Assembly: GCF_014839805.1 (NCBI RefSeq)
Contig: NC_051121.1
Coordinates: 479,116-543,115, forward strand
DNA: 64,000 nucleotides
Direction of reading: 5' to 3'
Origin: Manduca sexta
Lineage: Eukaryota; Arthropoda; Insecta; Lepidoptera; Sphingidae
The position numbers were made by a program, and so were the translations under genes. The notes beneath the pieces were generated by a model that made no database searches, was not told the DNA's origin, and saw only the letters and a program-made list of their open reading frames with translations. This document shows, piece after piece, positions 32,460-44,010 of this stretch. Every line of letters begins with the position of its first letter. Position 1 is the first letter of the stretch.

Positions 32460-32750
32460 GGGGCCGTCCAAGTATTACGTAACGCAATTTAGGTGGAAGG
32501 GTGGCTCTTGTAAAACGTTACGATGCGTTACAGGAGCAGGAGGGGAGGGTATCATACAAAGCGTTATGTAACATTGGTTTTTTATTTTAAAACAATAACA
32601 AAGGTATTTTAGCGACTTTCCAGTATTTTGCGAAAAATAATTGTGAATATTATAAAAAAAAAATTAATTCACTTAGAGTTAAATAGCTTTTGGAGGGTGG
32701 CGGGGGCCAAATACTTAAAATATTGCGTTACGTTATACTTGAACGGACCC
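32460..32750. mobile_element. Terminal-inverted-repeat MITE
   Basis: Inverted ends 'ggggccgtccaagtattacg' + 'taacgcaat' (left) and 'attgcgttacgttatacttg' + 'aacggaccc' (right), about 29 bp with a few mismatches. 291 bp, non-coding. Flanks share agtcttt if the right limit is put slightly further out (32755), so the target duplication is uncertain. DNA-transposon derivative; superfamily not assigned. Copy 2 begins at 63893 and is cut by the window edge. Confidence 0.7.
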
Positions 32751-32795
32751 TTTACAGTCTTTATGCGTTAAGTAATCTTCAAGTAGTCATTGGTA

Positions 32796-33036
32796 TAAAA
32801 CTATTTTACAAATATTATCGCGGTTTTTGAAATAATAATTTTTTCCCGACGTTTCGAAGACTAGAGATTTCATGTTCACGCGGGCCTGAGGTGTCGGGTC
32901 GTTTAAAAATAATTTACAATATCTACCTACATTTTACAACTATTTTATTGATTGTTTTAGCTATGGAACCGCTTTAAATCCGTAAAATAGTTTTATTTAT
33001 ACCTCTAACGTTAGCATAAACATAAGAAATAATTAT
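32796..33036 (+). repeat. FB-R element, spacer inverted
   Basis: Left arm 'ataaaactattttac' ... 'ttcccgacgtttcgaagact', then the spacer ('acaatatctacctacatttt') in the opposite orientation to the copies at 26300 and 36144, a truncated right arm 'aaatccgtaaaatagtttta', and the family tail 'agcataaacataagaaat'. No target duplication seen. Confidence 0.65.
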
Positions 33037-35296
33037 TAAATTAGTGTTTAATTATCATCTTAGTTGAGCAAAGCTTGTTTGTATTTCTTTTATTAATATA
33101 GTAAAATGTAATACAATTTCTAAATTAACTAATGTTAATTTTTTAGCTCATGTAAACTTAAACACGGAATATTGTGAGGAAGTCTAGATCTTTCAGAGAA
33201 CCGGACGTCTTACCTAGCGTACAGTTTCCTTCAGCTCTAGAATGTTTATATTATTATGCTAATTATGCAAATGCAGTGTATTCTTGAGATAAGTGTGGCA
33301 CTTGAGCTTCCTTTTGGACTAAATTGAGTTCAACTTATTCAGTTGCACATATAAATGTAGGAGAAATTGAATAAGGTAAATAATTTTTAATTTTATGCAT
33401 CTTATAAATAAGTAAATAATTATTTATGATGTACAGTTTATGATAAGTATTTTTTATAAGATTACTATCAAGTACTGACCTAATTTTGAACGCTGATCTG
33501 CTCTCATTGTGAGTTAGACATTTTGTCCCAAAACCTAGACCAATATGAGTTGACATTCCGTTCAAAAACTTATAAAGGTCTTTATGGGTATTTATGATGC
33601 CTTCATTAATCGTTTATAGAAGTTATGGATAGATATAATTTTTAAAAATAAAATGACTTCAATCTTCCCTTTCCATCGTAACTGTCGACAGTATTCATTT
33701 GTAAATAATAGTTATAATAAAATACTTCAAGGTTTAGTCAGAAATAACTTAACAATAGCACATTCTTACAAAAATGATGGGAACAGCCATGGTCCGAAAA
33801 AGAGATGGTAACTGGACTACCATATTTTAGGGATACATTAAACATCCAAATTTATATCTCCAAAAAACTTGTACGATAAATAACAAAAAGTATGTCGAAC
33901 TTATGCCATAAAATAAAGTGTAACTGGAAGATTTTGTATTTATTTTGGAGTGAATTTTCGAGTTTCGCACTGTTGTGTAACTACGCGATATATTAGATGC
34001 ACTCGCAGGTGAGGTTTTGGAGTAAAATGGTGATAGGTCAATAAATACACAAATTAAAATATAACTTTTGGGGCGTACAATTTTCAATATGCTACGCAAA
34101 TGAAGGTGGGCAGCTAAAATCACACGAAATCTAGTCCACGCAGCAACGCAGGTGGGTTAAAAATTGGAATCCCGTAATCCCGGACATTTGCAGCCGCCCA
34201 CTGGTCTGTAGCACAATATCCCTTGAGTTATGACCGAGGGCCTCCAGTTTTGGAACTGAGCCACGCTATATTGATTGCCACTTTGAAAATTTTAGAATTT
34301 GAATTACGATGGGATTGCGGATAGACAGCGTGGAGTTATATTTTGCGGTTTATGGTTCAGGACGGTAGCATTTTGTATGAAATACGTCTGTCAATGGTTT
34401 TGAAATACTAGGTATTGAATTGCACTTAAAGTGATGACCAAAAACATTTCGCCTGACAAGGGAAAAAAGCATCTCTTGATGCTTTTTGGTTAGATAAAAA
34501 AATTTGATGTTTGAGTTTAAAAATAAAATATAAATATTAGTTCATATGTATACTTATATACATATTTATACAAGATTATACTTATTCTTAACTACAGCTT
34601 GCACAATTTTAGCTTCTTTTTATGTGAGTTATTTTCTTTGAGTATATGTGTTAACCTATCTGCAAGATATAGTCTGGCATAGGTTAACTTATTATATAAA
34701 CTTCTTCAAATTATATTTTGTTTAATTTTCTTTCATAATTGCTTCTTTACGCTCCATACGCTTATAATCCTGGACTTTAAATATTAAATGCGGTAATACC
34801 TAACAAAAATTTAAATATGTCTACAGTGTTCCTCTCCACAACAAAAGCAGACAAAGCATCCATTAATTTCTCTGACAATAAATTTTATATTAATCGCCAT
34901 CAGATCACCTGCCCAATACAAAATGTAAATCAAATACATTCAAAAAACACCGTCAAACATCTTTTGTTCCACCGAATGTAGTACAAACGTGTACAAGACC
35001 CAGATTCTATGTCCCCGAAGAAAATCGACACGCGGCAACAAAGGGAAAGGAGACAAAAGTCATGACACATTGTGAGGCGAAACAATACGAACAGAGTCGC
35101 GGCAAGATTGTAGTTTAAGTGTACAATGCTGTCCTTACAGCTGTGAGTATGAGTTATAAGAAAAATGAGATTGCGGTGTGTAATGAGATTCCTTTTGTTG
35201 TTTACTGGTTCTTAGTTTATTGCGTTGAAAGGTAGGTATCTTAAGCGACAGAATGTTTAGATGGTGTTTTTCTAAATCTGCCACCAAGCAGCAACA
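33037..35296. other. Unannotated interval
   Basis: AT-rich. Short hairpin at about 34464-34488 (aaaaagcatc / gatgcttttt). A GC-richer unclassified patch lies at 34088-34260 ('tgagttatgaccgagggcct'). The 98-codon minus ORF at 33827-34123 has no motif. A repeat Y scrap lies at about 35260-35296. Confidence 0.4.
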
Positions 35297-35575
35297 TGGT
35301 AGCTCAAGGTCCATTTTCATACATTTTGTTTCGGCTTTAATCTGGGTAACTAAACAAGTATTGGCAAGTAAAGAATTTAAATTCACGTCTAGTTAGTGAT
35401 TAGTTCTCGCAGTTGAAAGAAAAATGTAAAAAATTAATTATTTTTACGTTTTTCTTCAACTGCGAGAACTAATCACTAACTAGACGTGAATTTAAATTCT
35501 TTACTTGCCAATACTTGTTTAGTTACCCAGATTAAAGCCGAAACAAAATGTATGAAAATGGACCTTGAGCTACCA
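35297..35575. repeat. FB-P element: 279-bp near-perfect palindrome
   Basis: Left arm 35297 to about 35434 is repeated in reverse complement from about 35437 to 35575, with one small indel and very few mismatches around a central ttaa. The arms start tggtagctcaagg and end ccttgagctacca. The left arm matches 313-440, showing a dispersed family. The ORF at 35135-35386 is accidental. A transcript would fold into a ~135-bp hairpin. No target duplication found. Confidence 0.9.
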
Positions 35576-36143
35576 CCTTAAAGCACTTTAGTTTAAGTAA
35601 TTGACTGTCTAACCGCCATTTTCGCTGTAGTCAAACCGCTCTTTTCTATGTCAAAAATGTACCAATCAAAAGAAAGTTTTTTTTTACATTCTCACAAATG
35701 AGTTATTTTGTTTGGCTCATTCTTAGAATCGGATTGAAGATTGAGATACGGATTGTTTATTGAACTGTGTATGACTGAAAAAATTTGGATATTTTTATTT
35801 CCGTTATAAACGTTTTTTTGTGACTGAAATCACAAGCTAAATCAGTCCCTTATCTATTGTTAAACTGTCTATCCATACGTACTCGCATACACTTCCATCT
35901 ATTCCAAACACAACCTAATTCCAACCCAATAAAGCTACAATATCAATAATAATATTCCATCAAACAGTAATTGAAACACTATCAAAACATCAGCTCCGAA
36001 GCCAAACACGTGGAATTAAACATTAACACCCCATCGTGTTATAAGCGAATTTAATGTACCCTTATTTGTTGACATGTGTTTCAATTTCGTGAATCAATAC
36101 ACTCGCTAGCAAATTATTGGGCGCTTAATTATTAAGGGAGTTG

Positions 36144-36450
36144 TTGAAATTAAACTAATTTTCGGATTCTATCGCGGTGTTAGTATTTTATTTTCTCCCG
36201 ACGTTCATTCTGCGTAGATCGGACCACCAACAGCTAAAATTTTAAAAAATTAAAGAAGTTGTATAATTGTAAAATGTAGGTAGATATTGTAACTTTGACT
36301 TTACCGATGAACAACACCTCAGTCCCCCCCGTGACCATGAAGGCTGCAAAGTCTTCGAAACGTCGGGAGAAAATAAAATACTAACACCGCGATAGAATCC
36401 GAAAATTAGTTTAATTTCAATGTCTAACATTCGCGTAAACATAAGAAATC
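36144..36450 (+). mobile_element. FB-R foldback retroposon with 16-bp target duplication
   Basis: Flanked by attattaagggagttg at 36128-36143 and 36451-36466, perfect. Two 62-bp arms (36144-36205 and 36359-36420) are exact reverse complements. The spacer has 'ctgcgtagatcggaccacca' and 'gtgaccatgaaggctgcaaa'. A 30-bp asymmetric tail ('cgcgtaaacataagaaatc') ends the element. No ORF and no poly(A). The long, variable target duplications in the family (9 bp at 25959, 16 bp here) fit target-primed insertion better than a cut-and-paste MITE. Confidence 0.85.
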
Positions 36451-36669
36451 ATTATTAAGGGAGTTGGTTCTTCTTCAATACGTTTGGAAACTAGGGTGGT
36501 AATGTTTGGACTATTTAACATGTGAAGTACCTACGTCTTATTTGGAATTCCTCAGTTTTGTTGAATGCTTATGTAACGATCATATAATTTTATCGTATTT
36601 TAAATGATTTGATACAAATCGCTATCTTGTTTTAAAAGAATCTTATAAACAAATATACACTCACGACTT

Positions 36670-36890
36670 TTTCCCTCAAGGTATAGGCAGAGGCACAACT
36701 GGTACACCTATTTCCTATTGAGGGTATTCCGTCCCATGATGTGATAGTCTTTAGTTATATGGGTTTCAAATTCCAAACTCAGGATTAATAGTGAGTACAA
36801 AAACCCAATATCGCTTTGTCTGATCCGAGGATCGAATCCATGACCTTAGTACTGCAATCCTACCGTAATACGTACACCATCGAGAAATTT
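36670..36890 (-). repeat. SINE-B copy
   Basis: Reversed: 'ttccgtcccatgatgtgata', 'acaaaaacccaatatcgctt', 'tgatccgaggatcgaatcca' (B box side). Decayed. Confidence 0.7.
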
Positions 36891-37053
36891 AATTAGTAAA
36901 TATAAGATGCATTTTTCATTGGAGCTTTCTCAACTGGTTCTTCGGCAAGTATTTCTAGTTAACCAAGTAGTTCTGGAATCAATTTATAACTGCATAGATG
37001 CAGAAAGTATTTAGATTATCTACCTGAGATGTTTATAAATGTGCTTGTATACT

Positions 37054-38354
37054 TAGTCTGGCCATAAATACTGTTACACTTAATTATAAAAAAATATTAC
37101 ATTTGAATTTCGAATCTGTCATTTTTATACGATTGTTCATTGTGTTTTCTCATTTTGGCGCCAATACATTGTAAAATATTTTGCGATATTAAAATGGTGT
37201 GGGGTGATAAAGAGAACCGAATCGCTGTGATAGCATTACACAAAGTAGGTATGGAGCCAAATGCAATTTTTAAAACTCTCCATACACTTGGTATTAGTAA
37301 AATGTTTGTGTACCGGGCTATTAATAGGTACAATGAGACCTCCTCTGTTTGTGACAGAAAAGATCTGGCCGTCCACGTAGTGTTCGTACGAAAAAGGTGG
37401 TCAAAGCAGTAAGGGAAAGAATTCGAAGAAATCCTGTCCGAAAGCAAAAGATTTTATCTCGGGAAATGAAGATAGCACCTAGAACCATGTCGCGTATTTT
37501 AAAAGATGACTTAGGACTTGCAGCCTATAAGAGACGCACTGGCCATTTCTTAACTGATAATTTAAAGAAGAATAGGGTGGTAAAATCGAAACAACTACTG
37601 AAGCGGTACGCAAAGGGAGGTCACAGAAAAATTTTGTTTACGGATGAGAAAATTTTTACAATTGAGCAACATTTTAACAAACAAAATGACCGTATTTATG
37701 CTCAAAGCTCTAAGGAAGCTTCCCAATTAGTCGACAGAGTGCAACGTGGACATTATCCGACTTCAGTGATGGTTTGGTGGGGTGTTAGCTATGAAGGAGT
37801 GACTGAGCCATATTTTTGTGAAAAGGTATCAAAACATCGGCACAAGTGTATCAAGATACCATTCTTGAGAAGGTAGTTAAGCCCCTTAACATCACCATGT
37901 TCAATAACCAAGTATGGTCCTTCCAGCAAGACTCGGCGCCGGGTCATAAAGCTCGGTCCACGCAGTCTTGGTTGGAATCGAACGTTTCGGACTTCATCAG
38001 AGCTGAAGACTGGCCGTCGTCTAGTCCCGATCTTAATCCGCTGGATTATGATTTGTGGTCAGTTTTAGAGAGTACAGCTTGCTCTAAACGCCATGATAAT
38101 TTGGAGTCCCTAAAACAATCTATACGATTGGCAGTGAAGAATTTTCCCATGGAAAGAGTGCGTGCTTCTATTGATAACTGGCCTCATCGTTTAAAGGACT
38201 GTATTGCAGCCAATGGAGACCACTTCGAATAAGCTTTTTATATTTTTAATTGTTTTATATTTATGTATTAAACTGACACACTGTAAAAGTAATAAATGTT
38301 ATTTGCAGTTAACAATTTTCTTTTTTCTTTATTACAATATTTATGGCAAGACTA
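37054..38354 (+). mobile_element. maT-type mariner transposon, defective
   Basis: Element 37056-38352 (1297 bp) between TA dinucleotides (37054-37055 and 38353-38354), the expected target duplication. Terminal inverted repeats of about 21 bp: left 'gtctggccataaatactgtt', right (reverse complement) 'gtcttgccataaatattgta'. Contains one transposase reading frame with two frameshifts. Size, TA target and DD37D spacing place it in the mariner/Tc1 superfamily, maT branch, common in Lepidoptera. Confidence 0.9.
37194..38232 (+). pseudogene. maT mariner transposase, two frameshifts
   Basis: Would be about 345 residues, normal for a mariner transposase. It normally cuts the element at its inverted repeats and joins it to TA targets in nuclear DNA. 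Visible: start MVWGDKENRIAVIAL; helix-turn-helix DNA-binding region in the first ~110 residues, with a linker containing 'GRPRSVRTKK'; catalytic Asp 1 in 'FTDEKIF' (37643-37645), Asp 2 in 'FQQDSAPGHKA' (37930-37932), Asp 3 in 'NPLDYDLW' (38044-38046). Asp 2 to Asp 3 has 37 residues between, the DD37D signature. The frame shifts once in the A run near 37357-37361 and once in the A run 37821-37824. No in-frame stops otherwise; natural stop after 'GDHFE'. All three catalytic residues survive, so decay is recent, or the shifts are homopolymer sequencing errors. Confidence 0.88.
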
Positions 38355-39339
38355 GGTAATATCGACCACTACACATTACTACCGATAAAATATTAATGCT
38401 TTATGTAAAAGCAAAAGACATACACGACTATTTATATGATAAAAAATGGTATTAATTTATTATTATCATTCCGCTTTAAATTCCAAATTTGAAATTAATA
38501 ATAAAAACGATGATGAATGCAATCATTGACTATCAGAATACTCGTAGCATCGTATTTCAATGATTTCAAAAGAGTGCTTGTAGTTGTCTGACACTGGTAG
38601 TATATTTTAAATTATAAACGAAATGTCAGTATGTTTTAAAGGTATTTAACATTTAAGCTCACGCTTCTATCCTCCTAGGGTGTGATGGAGACGCAATTAG
38701 TGCACTCGCTTTTACAATATCCTTTCCATTATCATTATGTAATAGAGGGTGCCACATTGGACACAAATTCTAATCCTAAGTAACCTAAATGTTTCATTTT
38801 CAAACCAAATTTCGCTTATTTTTTATTGCCTGAAATATAATCATACCCTGAACCTCAGGGCTAGCAAACACCACGAGATCAAAGATATTAATATAACAAA
38901 ATTTTAATAATACAGCACAATATTCGGCCACAACTGCTCCACTGCAGGCATGTCCACAGCTATTATTAATTGTCTAATTTATAAGCGACATTCGGATGTC
39001 CATGACACATCGACGCAGCCGACGGAGCCCCATCTGTGATTCATAGTGCTATTTGCCAACTGCATATGAACATACTGTCAATATGGCTAATCAATGTACA
39101 GTGTCGAAATTTCTATTGATTAAATCTTATGGTCGAGAGTAGGGTCTTAGTCTGGTTTACTAGCGTTAATTTATTATATGGGGGCCAGGATTTTAGAAGG
39201 TGAGGTGATCTTTATCGATGGCAAATGGCTTCACTACCACGGATGATAAGTAAAGTGAAGTTTCTGAAGAAGAAGAAAGTAAGGCATACCCGAACCTGCA
39301 CAGCTAACCTAATTATTTCGTCAGCTGGTGGGAGGACGC
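38355..39339. other. Unannotated interval
   Basis: AT-rich; a decayed SINE-B piece near 38660-38790 ('gtgatggagacgcaattag', 'tgtaatagagggtgccacat'). Around 39180-39280 'ctgaagaagaagaaag' resembles a LINE 3' tail. No gene. Confidence 0.4.
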
Positions 39340-39480
39340 TTCTCGTCCGACCGGATAGCGACCACCGTACCTAAGGCGATTACACCCGCCATAGTGGAAC
39401 ACTAATGTGTGTCGCGTTCCGGGATCAGTCTGGGTATATCCGGTTTTCTTAGGACCGGCACTGGCATGCCGGTCGGTGGG
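39340..39480 (+). repeat. Repeat X copy
   Basis: 'gaccggatagcgaccaccgt', 'acacccgccatagtggaaca', 'gggtatatccggttttctta'. The right part diverges into the hairpin at 39491-39520. Confidence 0.6.
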
Positions 39481-39490
39481 TGGAGGGGGG

Positions 39491-39520
39491 GCCATTGACA
39501 GTTCGGGAGCTGTCAATGGC
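39491..39520. repeat. 11-bp stem hairpin
   Basis: gccattgacag / ctgtcaatggc separated by 8 nt; perfect stem in a GC-rich patch. Confidence 0.75.
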
Positions 39521-39780
39521 ACCTACGTCTCATCGGGCGACGTGCTAGTGCCCCGCCTTTTCGTGTCTTACCAATTACACGATCGAAGCGTTTTAAACAC
39601 ATTAAATATACACTTTTAAATTATAACCTAACAAATTCTCTAACTTTACACAATTCTAAAAACATACACTATTTTAACGTTTAAAGACTTAACCATACAC
39701 TTTGTAATTTATATCCTGGATTTCTCATCGAAATCCTAAAAACTTTAAGCACTTTATGTGATACCAAGCCGACTGGGTCG

Positions 39781-39997
39781 GCCGTCTGGTGGGAGGAGAT
39801 TGGCATCCACCTTCCGCTGGACGGCAACCCATGGACGTGCCAATACGTTCAAAGAACGCCTTAAACATTTTAAACACTTTTCTTAAGTGACCCCCTTTCA
39901 CTTATTAACTGATGAAATTGGGCTGTCCGTCTGGTGATAGGAGATTGGCGTCCACCTCTCGCCGGACAGCATCCCAACGACGTGCCATTACTCTTAA
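39781..39997 (+). repeat. Two ~145-bp tandem units
   Basis: 'gccgtctggtgggaggagat' (39781) and 'tccgtctggtgataggagat' (39926), each followed by 'tggc(a/g)tccacct', then 'ggac(g/a)gca' and 'gacgtgcca'. A related 'ctggtgggaggacgcttctc' is at 39325. Probably the repetitive 5' region of a LINE. Unclassified. Confidence 0.55.
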
Positions 39998-40119
39998 TTT
40001 TACTAGATCTATACTTTTCTAAACACTGTTCACAGTGACACCCTTTAATTATTGAAAGATAAACTTAACTAGAAGTGGCAAGTAAAATTTTATACTTCAA
40101 ACAATTTAAATCTATACTT

Positions 40120-40330
40120 ATTTAATTAAATTACTAAATAAAATTTATAATAACACTGTTCAAACCATTGGTACACTCTGCACACAATAAATCCTTCTCC
40201 CATCCTTCTTTCCTTTCCCAATTCCTCTCCTTTCCCCTCCTAAAATCCCTTGGCCCCTGCAGCCGTTAAGCTGGGAGGAACCAGTATACCGTTCGCAGGT
40301 TCCTCTCGGTGTTGACTGCAGGATCAGCCG
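40120..40330. repeat. Pyrimidine-rich dispersed repeat piece
   Basis: A C/T-rich run ('tttcccctcctaaaatccct') followed by 'tgcagccgttaagctgggag' and 'ttctctcggtgttgactgca'-like sequence. I recall similar sequence in lepidopteran LINE leaders. No ORF with motif. Confidence 0.4.
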
Positions 40331-40369
40331 ATAAAAAAAAAATATTTCGTCATGCTCCACTTGAATAAT

Positions 40370-40445
40370 CCTTCTCAATAGTAGAAGAGGCACGTGGCCA
40401 ACATTGGGTCAGTATATAATACAGAGCTAGTAATATAAGGCACCG
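40370..40445 (+). repeat. SINE-A tail fragment
   Basis: 'ccttctcaatagtagaagag' and 'gtcagtatataatacagagc' match the last 70 bp of SINE-A. Truncated at the 5' side. Confidence 0.65.
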
Positions 40446-41397
40446 ATGAGCCCGTGGTAGAGTGGTTAAGCGTAGCATAGATGCTTTCAACTTTAAGTTT
40501 AAGTTTGTTTTGGTATTACAGGCTGATAATGAGAAGAAAAATTTCACCTAACCCGGATCAAACCTACTTCAGCAGTCATGCCAGCTGCTACAAATACGAA
40601 ATACGCTACCGAGGCAATCAAATCGAACTACTCTCTAACGCGAGGTAAACTTGAAGATGAAATGGAACGGTCTTGTACACAAATGTGTCCACTTCACAAA
40701 CTAGCGTGATTTCAACTCGGTAAGAGGTCAATCGTTGACAACTTGACTGTTCGAACTATGTGCATACGAGATACTTTACTGTTCGAGAGAAATGGGATTG
40801 GTTAAGTTTGATTTTGAACGCTATGTAGCAGCAATTAGGTACCTCAGAGATAGATGTTTGAGACATTAGAAGTATTTCTTGCCTTATATCTATAATTGTG
40901 CTACTAGTCATTTATTATACAATTATTTATTCAGACTCAAGATAAGACGTAATTGAATATGTGGATTTAAATTTAGCACTTTCTTCACTAAATATGCAAA
41001 ATATTTTCGATTGAGTAGAAACAAAAACAGCATATATTTGCTAATATGGTGTGAACTGATGAAGAGCGCAACACTCAGAGCAGACAGCAAATAAATTTAA
41101 TGCGCATTGCGGGTATGAACAAAATTTATATTCATATTAATACATTCATATTGTGTGGGTATTCTAACAGAACTTGCTAGCGTCCCAACATATGTTTTAA
41201 TAGCAACATTCTGTTTGGAGACTGTATTGAATGTAGGTCCACCTATAAAGTTTGGTGTAACTTTGACAATTGGCATTGTAATTGGTATTCCGTTTGATAC
41301 AAAATGTATTTGATATATTGGCACCATCTTATATAAATAACAGCAAATTGTTTCCATGAGCAGTGGTCTCATAAACAACTACGGCTAAAATAGGCAA

Positions 41398-41575
41398 ATA
41401 ATTTAAAATTTTGTATAATTGAAAAATGTAGGTAGATATTGTAACTTTGGCTGCTTGGACGACAACATTGATCCCCAACGTGACCATGAAGGCAGCAAAG
41501 TCTTCGAAACTTTAGGAGAAAATTATAATATAAAAAACCTAAAATCTGTAAATAGTTTTATTTCAATACACGGTG
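41398..41575 (+). repeat. FB-R fragment
   Basis: Spacer and right arm: 'aaaatgtaggtagatattgt', 'cgtgaccatgaaggcagcaa', 'gtcttcgaaactttaggaga'. Left arm missing. Spacer orientation as in 36144-36450. Confidence 0.65.
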
Positions 41576-43123
41576 GAAAGGTGTGATATATTCCTGATAA
41601 TATATCCAAAGAAAAGAAATAACATTTTAATGATAATAAGGTTCAGACAACAAAACAAAACTTGCTCGTTGTAGCCAACCCAAAATAGAGCATGTGATCA
41701 ATCAAGCCAAAATCAAGCATACGGTCTTCTAACACCTAGATAAGTATATTTTACTGCGCAGTTTCACGATCCCTAGAATAATAATAGAGGTTTATCGAGT
41801 GCCATAAAATTAAAGCTGAGCACAAACCATTTGCGTAGTTTAACGACAGTTGTCTTGAGGAAGCAACAGGGTAACTTAGACCGATAGAATTTAATTTGAT
41901 AGAAATTGAATCTGAATTGTGTTCTAATGTATTGGTTTTAGGTGCAATTTGAGTTTGATTGTGTACAAGAAGATTTCAGTGCAGAAATGTCTTTAATTTA
42001 ATAACATAAATGTACCACAATATAGCCTGTATGTAGACATTAAAAAATATAGTTAGGTATAGACAGGACATCAGGACCAAATGTATGCTCCACAAGTTAT
42101 TATTGGTAATAAGTCGTCTTATTTGAAATGTCCGTGTGACAAGATGTAACAGCATCTCTACATATTAATACAAAAATAACATATTTACCGAAAACATGCT
42201 AATATGCGCATTAAAAATGTGCAAATCGCGATATGGGAAAAATATTAAGTATTTTACATTAATGCTATTTCACGATTGAGTAACCATCGCATGTGCGCAG
42301 AAATTTTGTATGACAATCTAAATTATGTCCGCTCTATAACATAGAACTACTAGCCCGTGTGGTCCCTATTACACCTATAATTACAGTGTAAATCAAATAT
42401 ATAGACTATGAAGACGAATCATTGAGTCTCTTGATGGTCGTTAGAATAATGCAGCACAACGCATCACACATTAGACACTGAAAGTTGAATAGGGACCTCA
42501 CTATCATCTCAAAAACATCCTAGTTGAGGTCAACCACAAGAACACCGCTACTAGAGGTGATATTGTTTTCTTAATGTTGCGTCTACGGAATTTTACTTGT
42601 TTGCTTTTAATATTAGCATGGCCAGGTTAAAAAACCATCGGTGCGTGGAAACGAGATTTTCTTTTTAAAATACTTATAATAAAGATTGTATCTATATCTA
42701 TACTGATTGTTAAACATAAATATTTAATGATATTACCACTGCAAAGTGTAAAAAAACTACCTAAAATATAAACTAATTTTCATCAGAAACTTGTTATGGC
42801 AAATTGTTTCGGCCTAAAGATTCAAGTATATTGCGTTCTCTGACGTTTTTCATTACAATTTCAATTTGCCGTTAAGGTATGTATGTTACTATTTTTGGAT
42901 TTATTCTTAAATGTGGATTTATTCTAAAAATTTTTTAATATCATGTAGTCTGTGACACAAGGTACTTCATTGTTTCTAGATTTTATCGTGAGTATATTGT
43001 AAGTCGACGTAAAGCTGTGTAACTATTTTGTTTCAGGTATGAGAAATTAAAAAAATGTTTTATAGTTTCTTATAATAAATTTATTTAATTTAATTTGGAT
43101 TATGCGCCGAAGAACGCCGCTGC
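41576..43123. other. Unannotated interval
   Basis: AT-rich; no gene, RNA or repeat boundary I can support. Confidence 0.45.
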
Positions 43124-43390
43124 GGGTTTTGCTAGGTATGCTGGTGTAGGGCATATACACGGGTAGGGCCTCAGTCTAATGCTCACTCGGATGATGTTAT
43201 ACTCTCGCGTGTGGACATTGGGCTGTAACACCGATGAAAACAACATAACCCTTCCATTCACAATAGGCGGTAACGATAACAATTTTTTCCCGGCGAAAAA
43301 ATAATGTAATTTCTGAATGGGTAAGGTAGGAAATTGTGATAAAACCGATGTTCATATCAGTCGCAAACTCCAACCTGAACCTAATCAAGC
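43124..43390. other. GC-richer unclassified block
   Basis: Contains 'cgctgcgggttttgctaggt', 'tacacgggtagggcctcagt' and 'gcgtgtggacattgggctgt'. Composition stands out from the surroundings, so it is probably an old transposon piece. Minus ORFs of 60-63 codons overlap in two frames and neither has a motif. Confidence 0.35.
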
Positions 43391-43723
43391 TATTCAGTCA
43401 AGAATGTCACACTGCTCATCAAATTACCAATTTAAATTCCCCAAACAGTCAATACGTGAAACAAAGAGCAATACAAAATAACCAACGGAAATTTCGTTAC
43501 AATAGTTTGCAGTGACCAAGTTCATGTTTATTTTATACCGCCATTACAACGTTTAATGGAGCATCCTGGTTGATTGATCGATACAAATGGATAGTCATGA
43601 TTCTACGTTATTTATGATGCCTCGAATTTCATATATTGGCGTTTGGTTAGTATAACATCATGCCTTTTTCAAAGGTTAGAGGTTAGACTACGGACATGTA
43701 GGGAAGGGTGTGAATTTTAAAGG

Positions 43724-44010
43724 ATGATATTTACTTTTCATTTATTTATAAAGCAACTAGGTGTTCCTCGCGACTTCCTCTGGAAGAAAAGCCTTTCCCG
43801 CTACCAAACTCTTTATTACTATAGCGATACATGGCGCACAATATTCGATGCCAACGCGATATGTTTCAAAATAAGTTCAACACCATTATTTTCCCACAGG
43901 AGAAATTACTAAGATAAAAAGTACCATGTGTCATCTAGAACATGGTGAATCCGTGTGCCAAATTTAATTTAATTTAATTCTCCTGTTCGTCCGTTTACTT
44001 TTAACAAATC
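43724..44010 (+). repeat. Decayed LINE-like dispersed repeat
   Basis: 'aggtgttcctcgcgacttcc', 'agtaccatgtgtcatctaga' and 'catggtgaatccgtgtgcca' are phrases shared by insect repeats, often near RTE/SINE ends. No intact ORF. Confidence 0.45.

Larger units (their letters stand above)
17772..32569 (+). repeat. Long duplicated segment, copy 1
   Basis: Near-identical, same orientation, to 49119-64000. Anchor offsets drift with indels: 17772 to 49119, 19195 to 50536, 21838 to 53302, 28971 to 59780, 30172 to 61614, 32569 to 64000. Specific differences are a 579-bp LINE insertion here only (22488-23066), a 121-bp insertion in copy 2 only, 6 versus 5 minisatellite units, 9 versus 8 tctg units and a 6-bp deletion in the copy 2 solo LTR. 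Divergence looks like 1-2% by eye (not computed). Its left neighbour in the assembly is the young LTR element. The similarity reaches the window edge in copy 2, so its right limit is unknown. Confidence 0.95.

Noticed and set aside
35135..35386. 83-codon ORF overlapping the palindrome
   Set aside because: Half of it is the palindrome arm; no motif and no conservation with 313-440.
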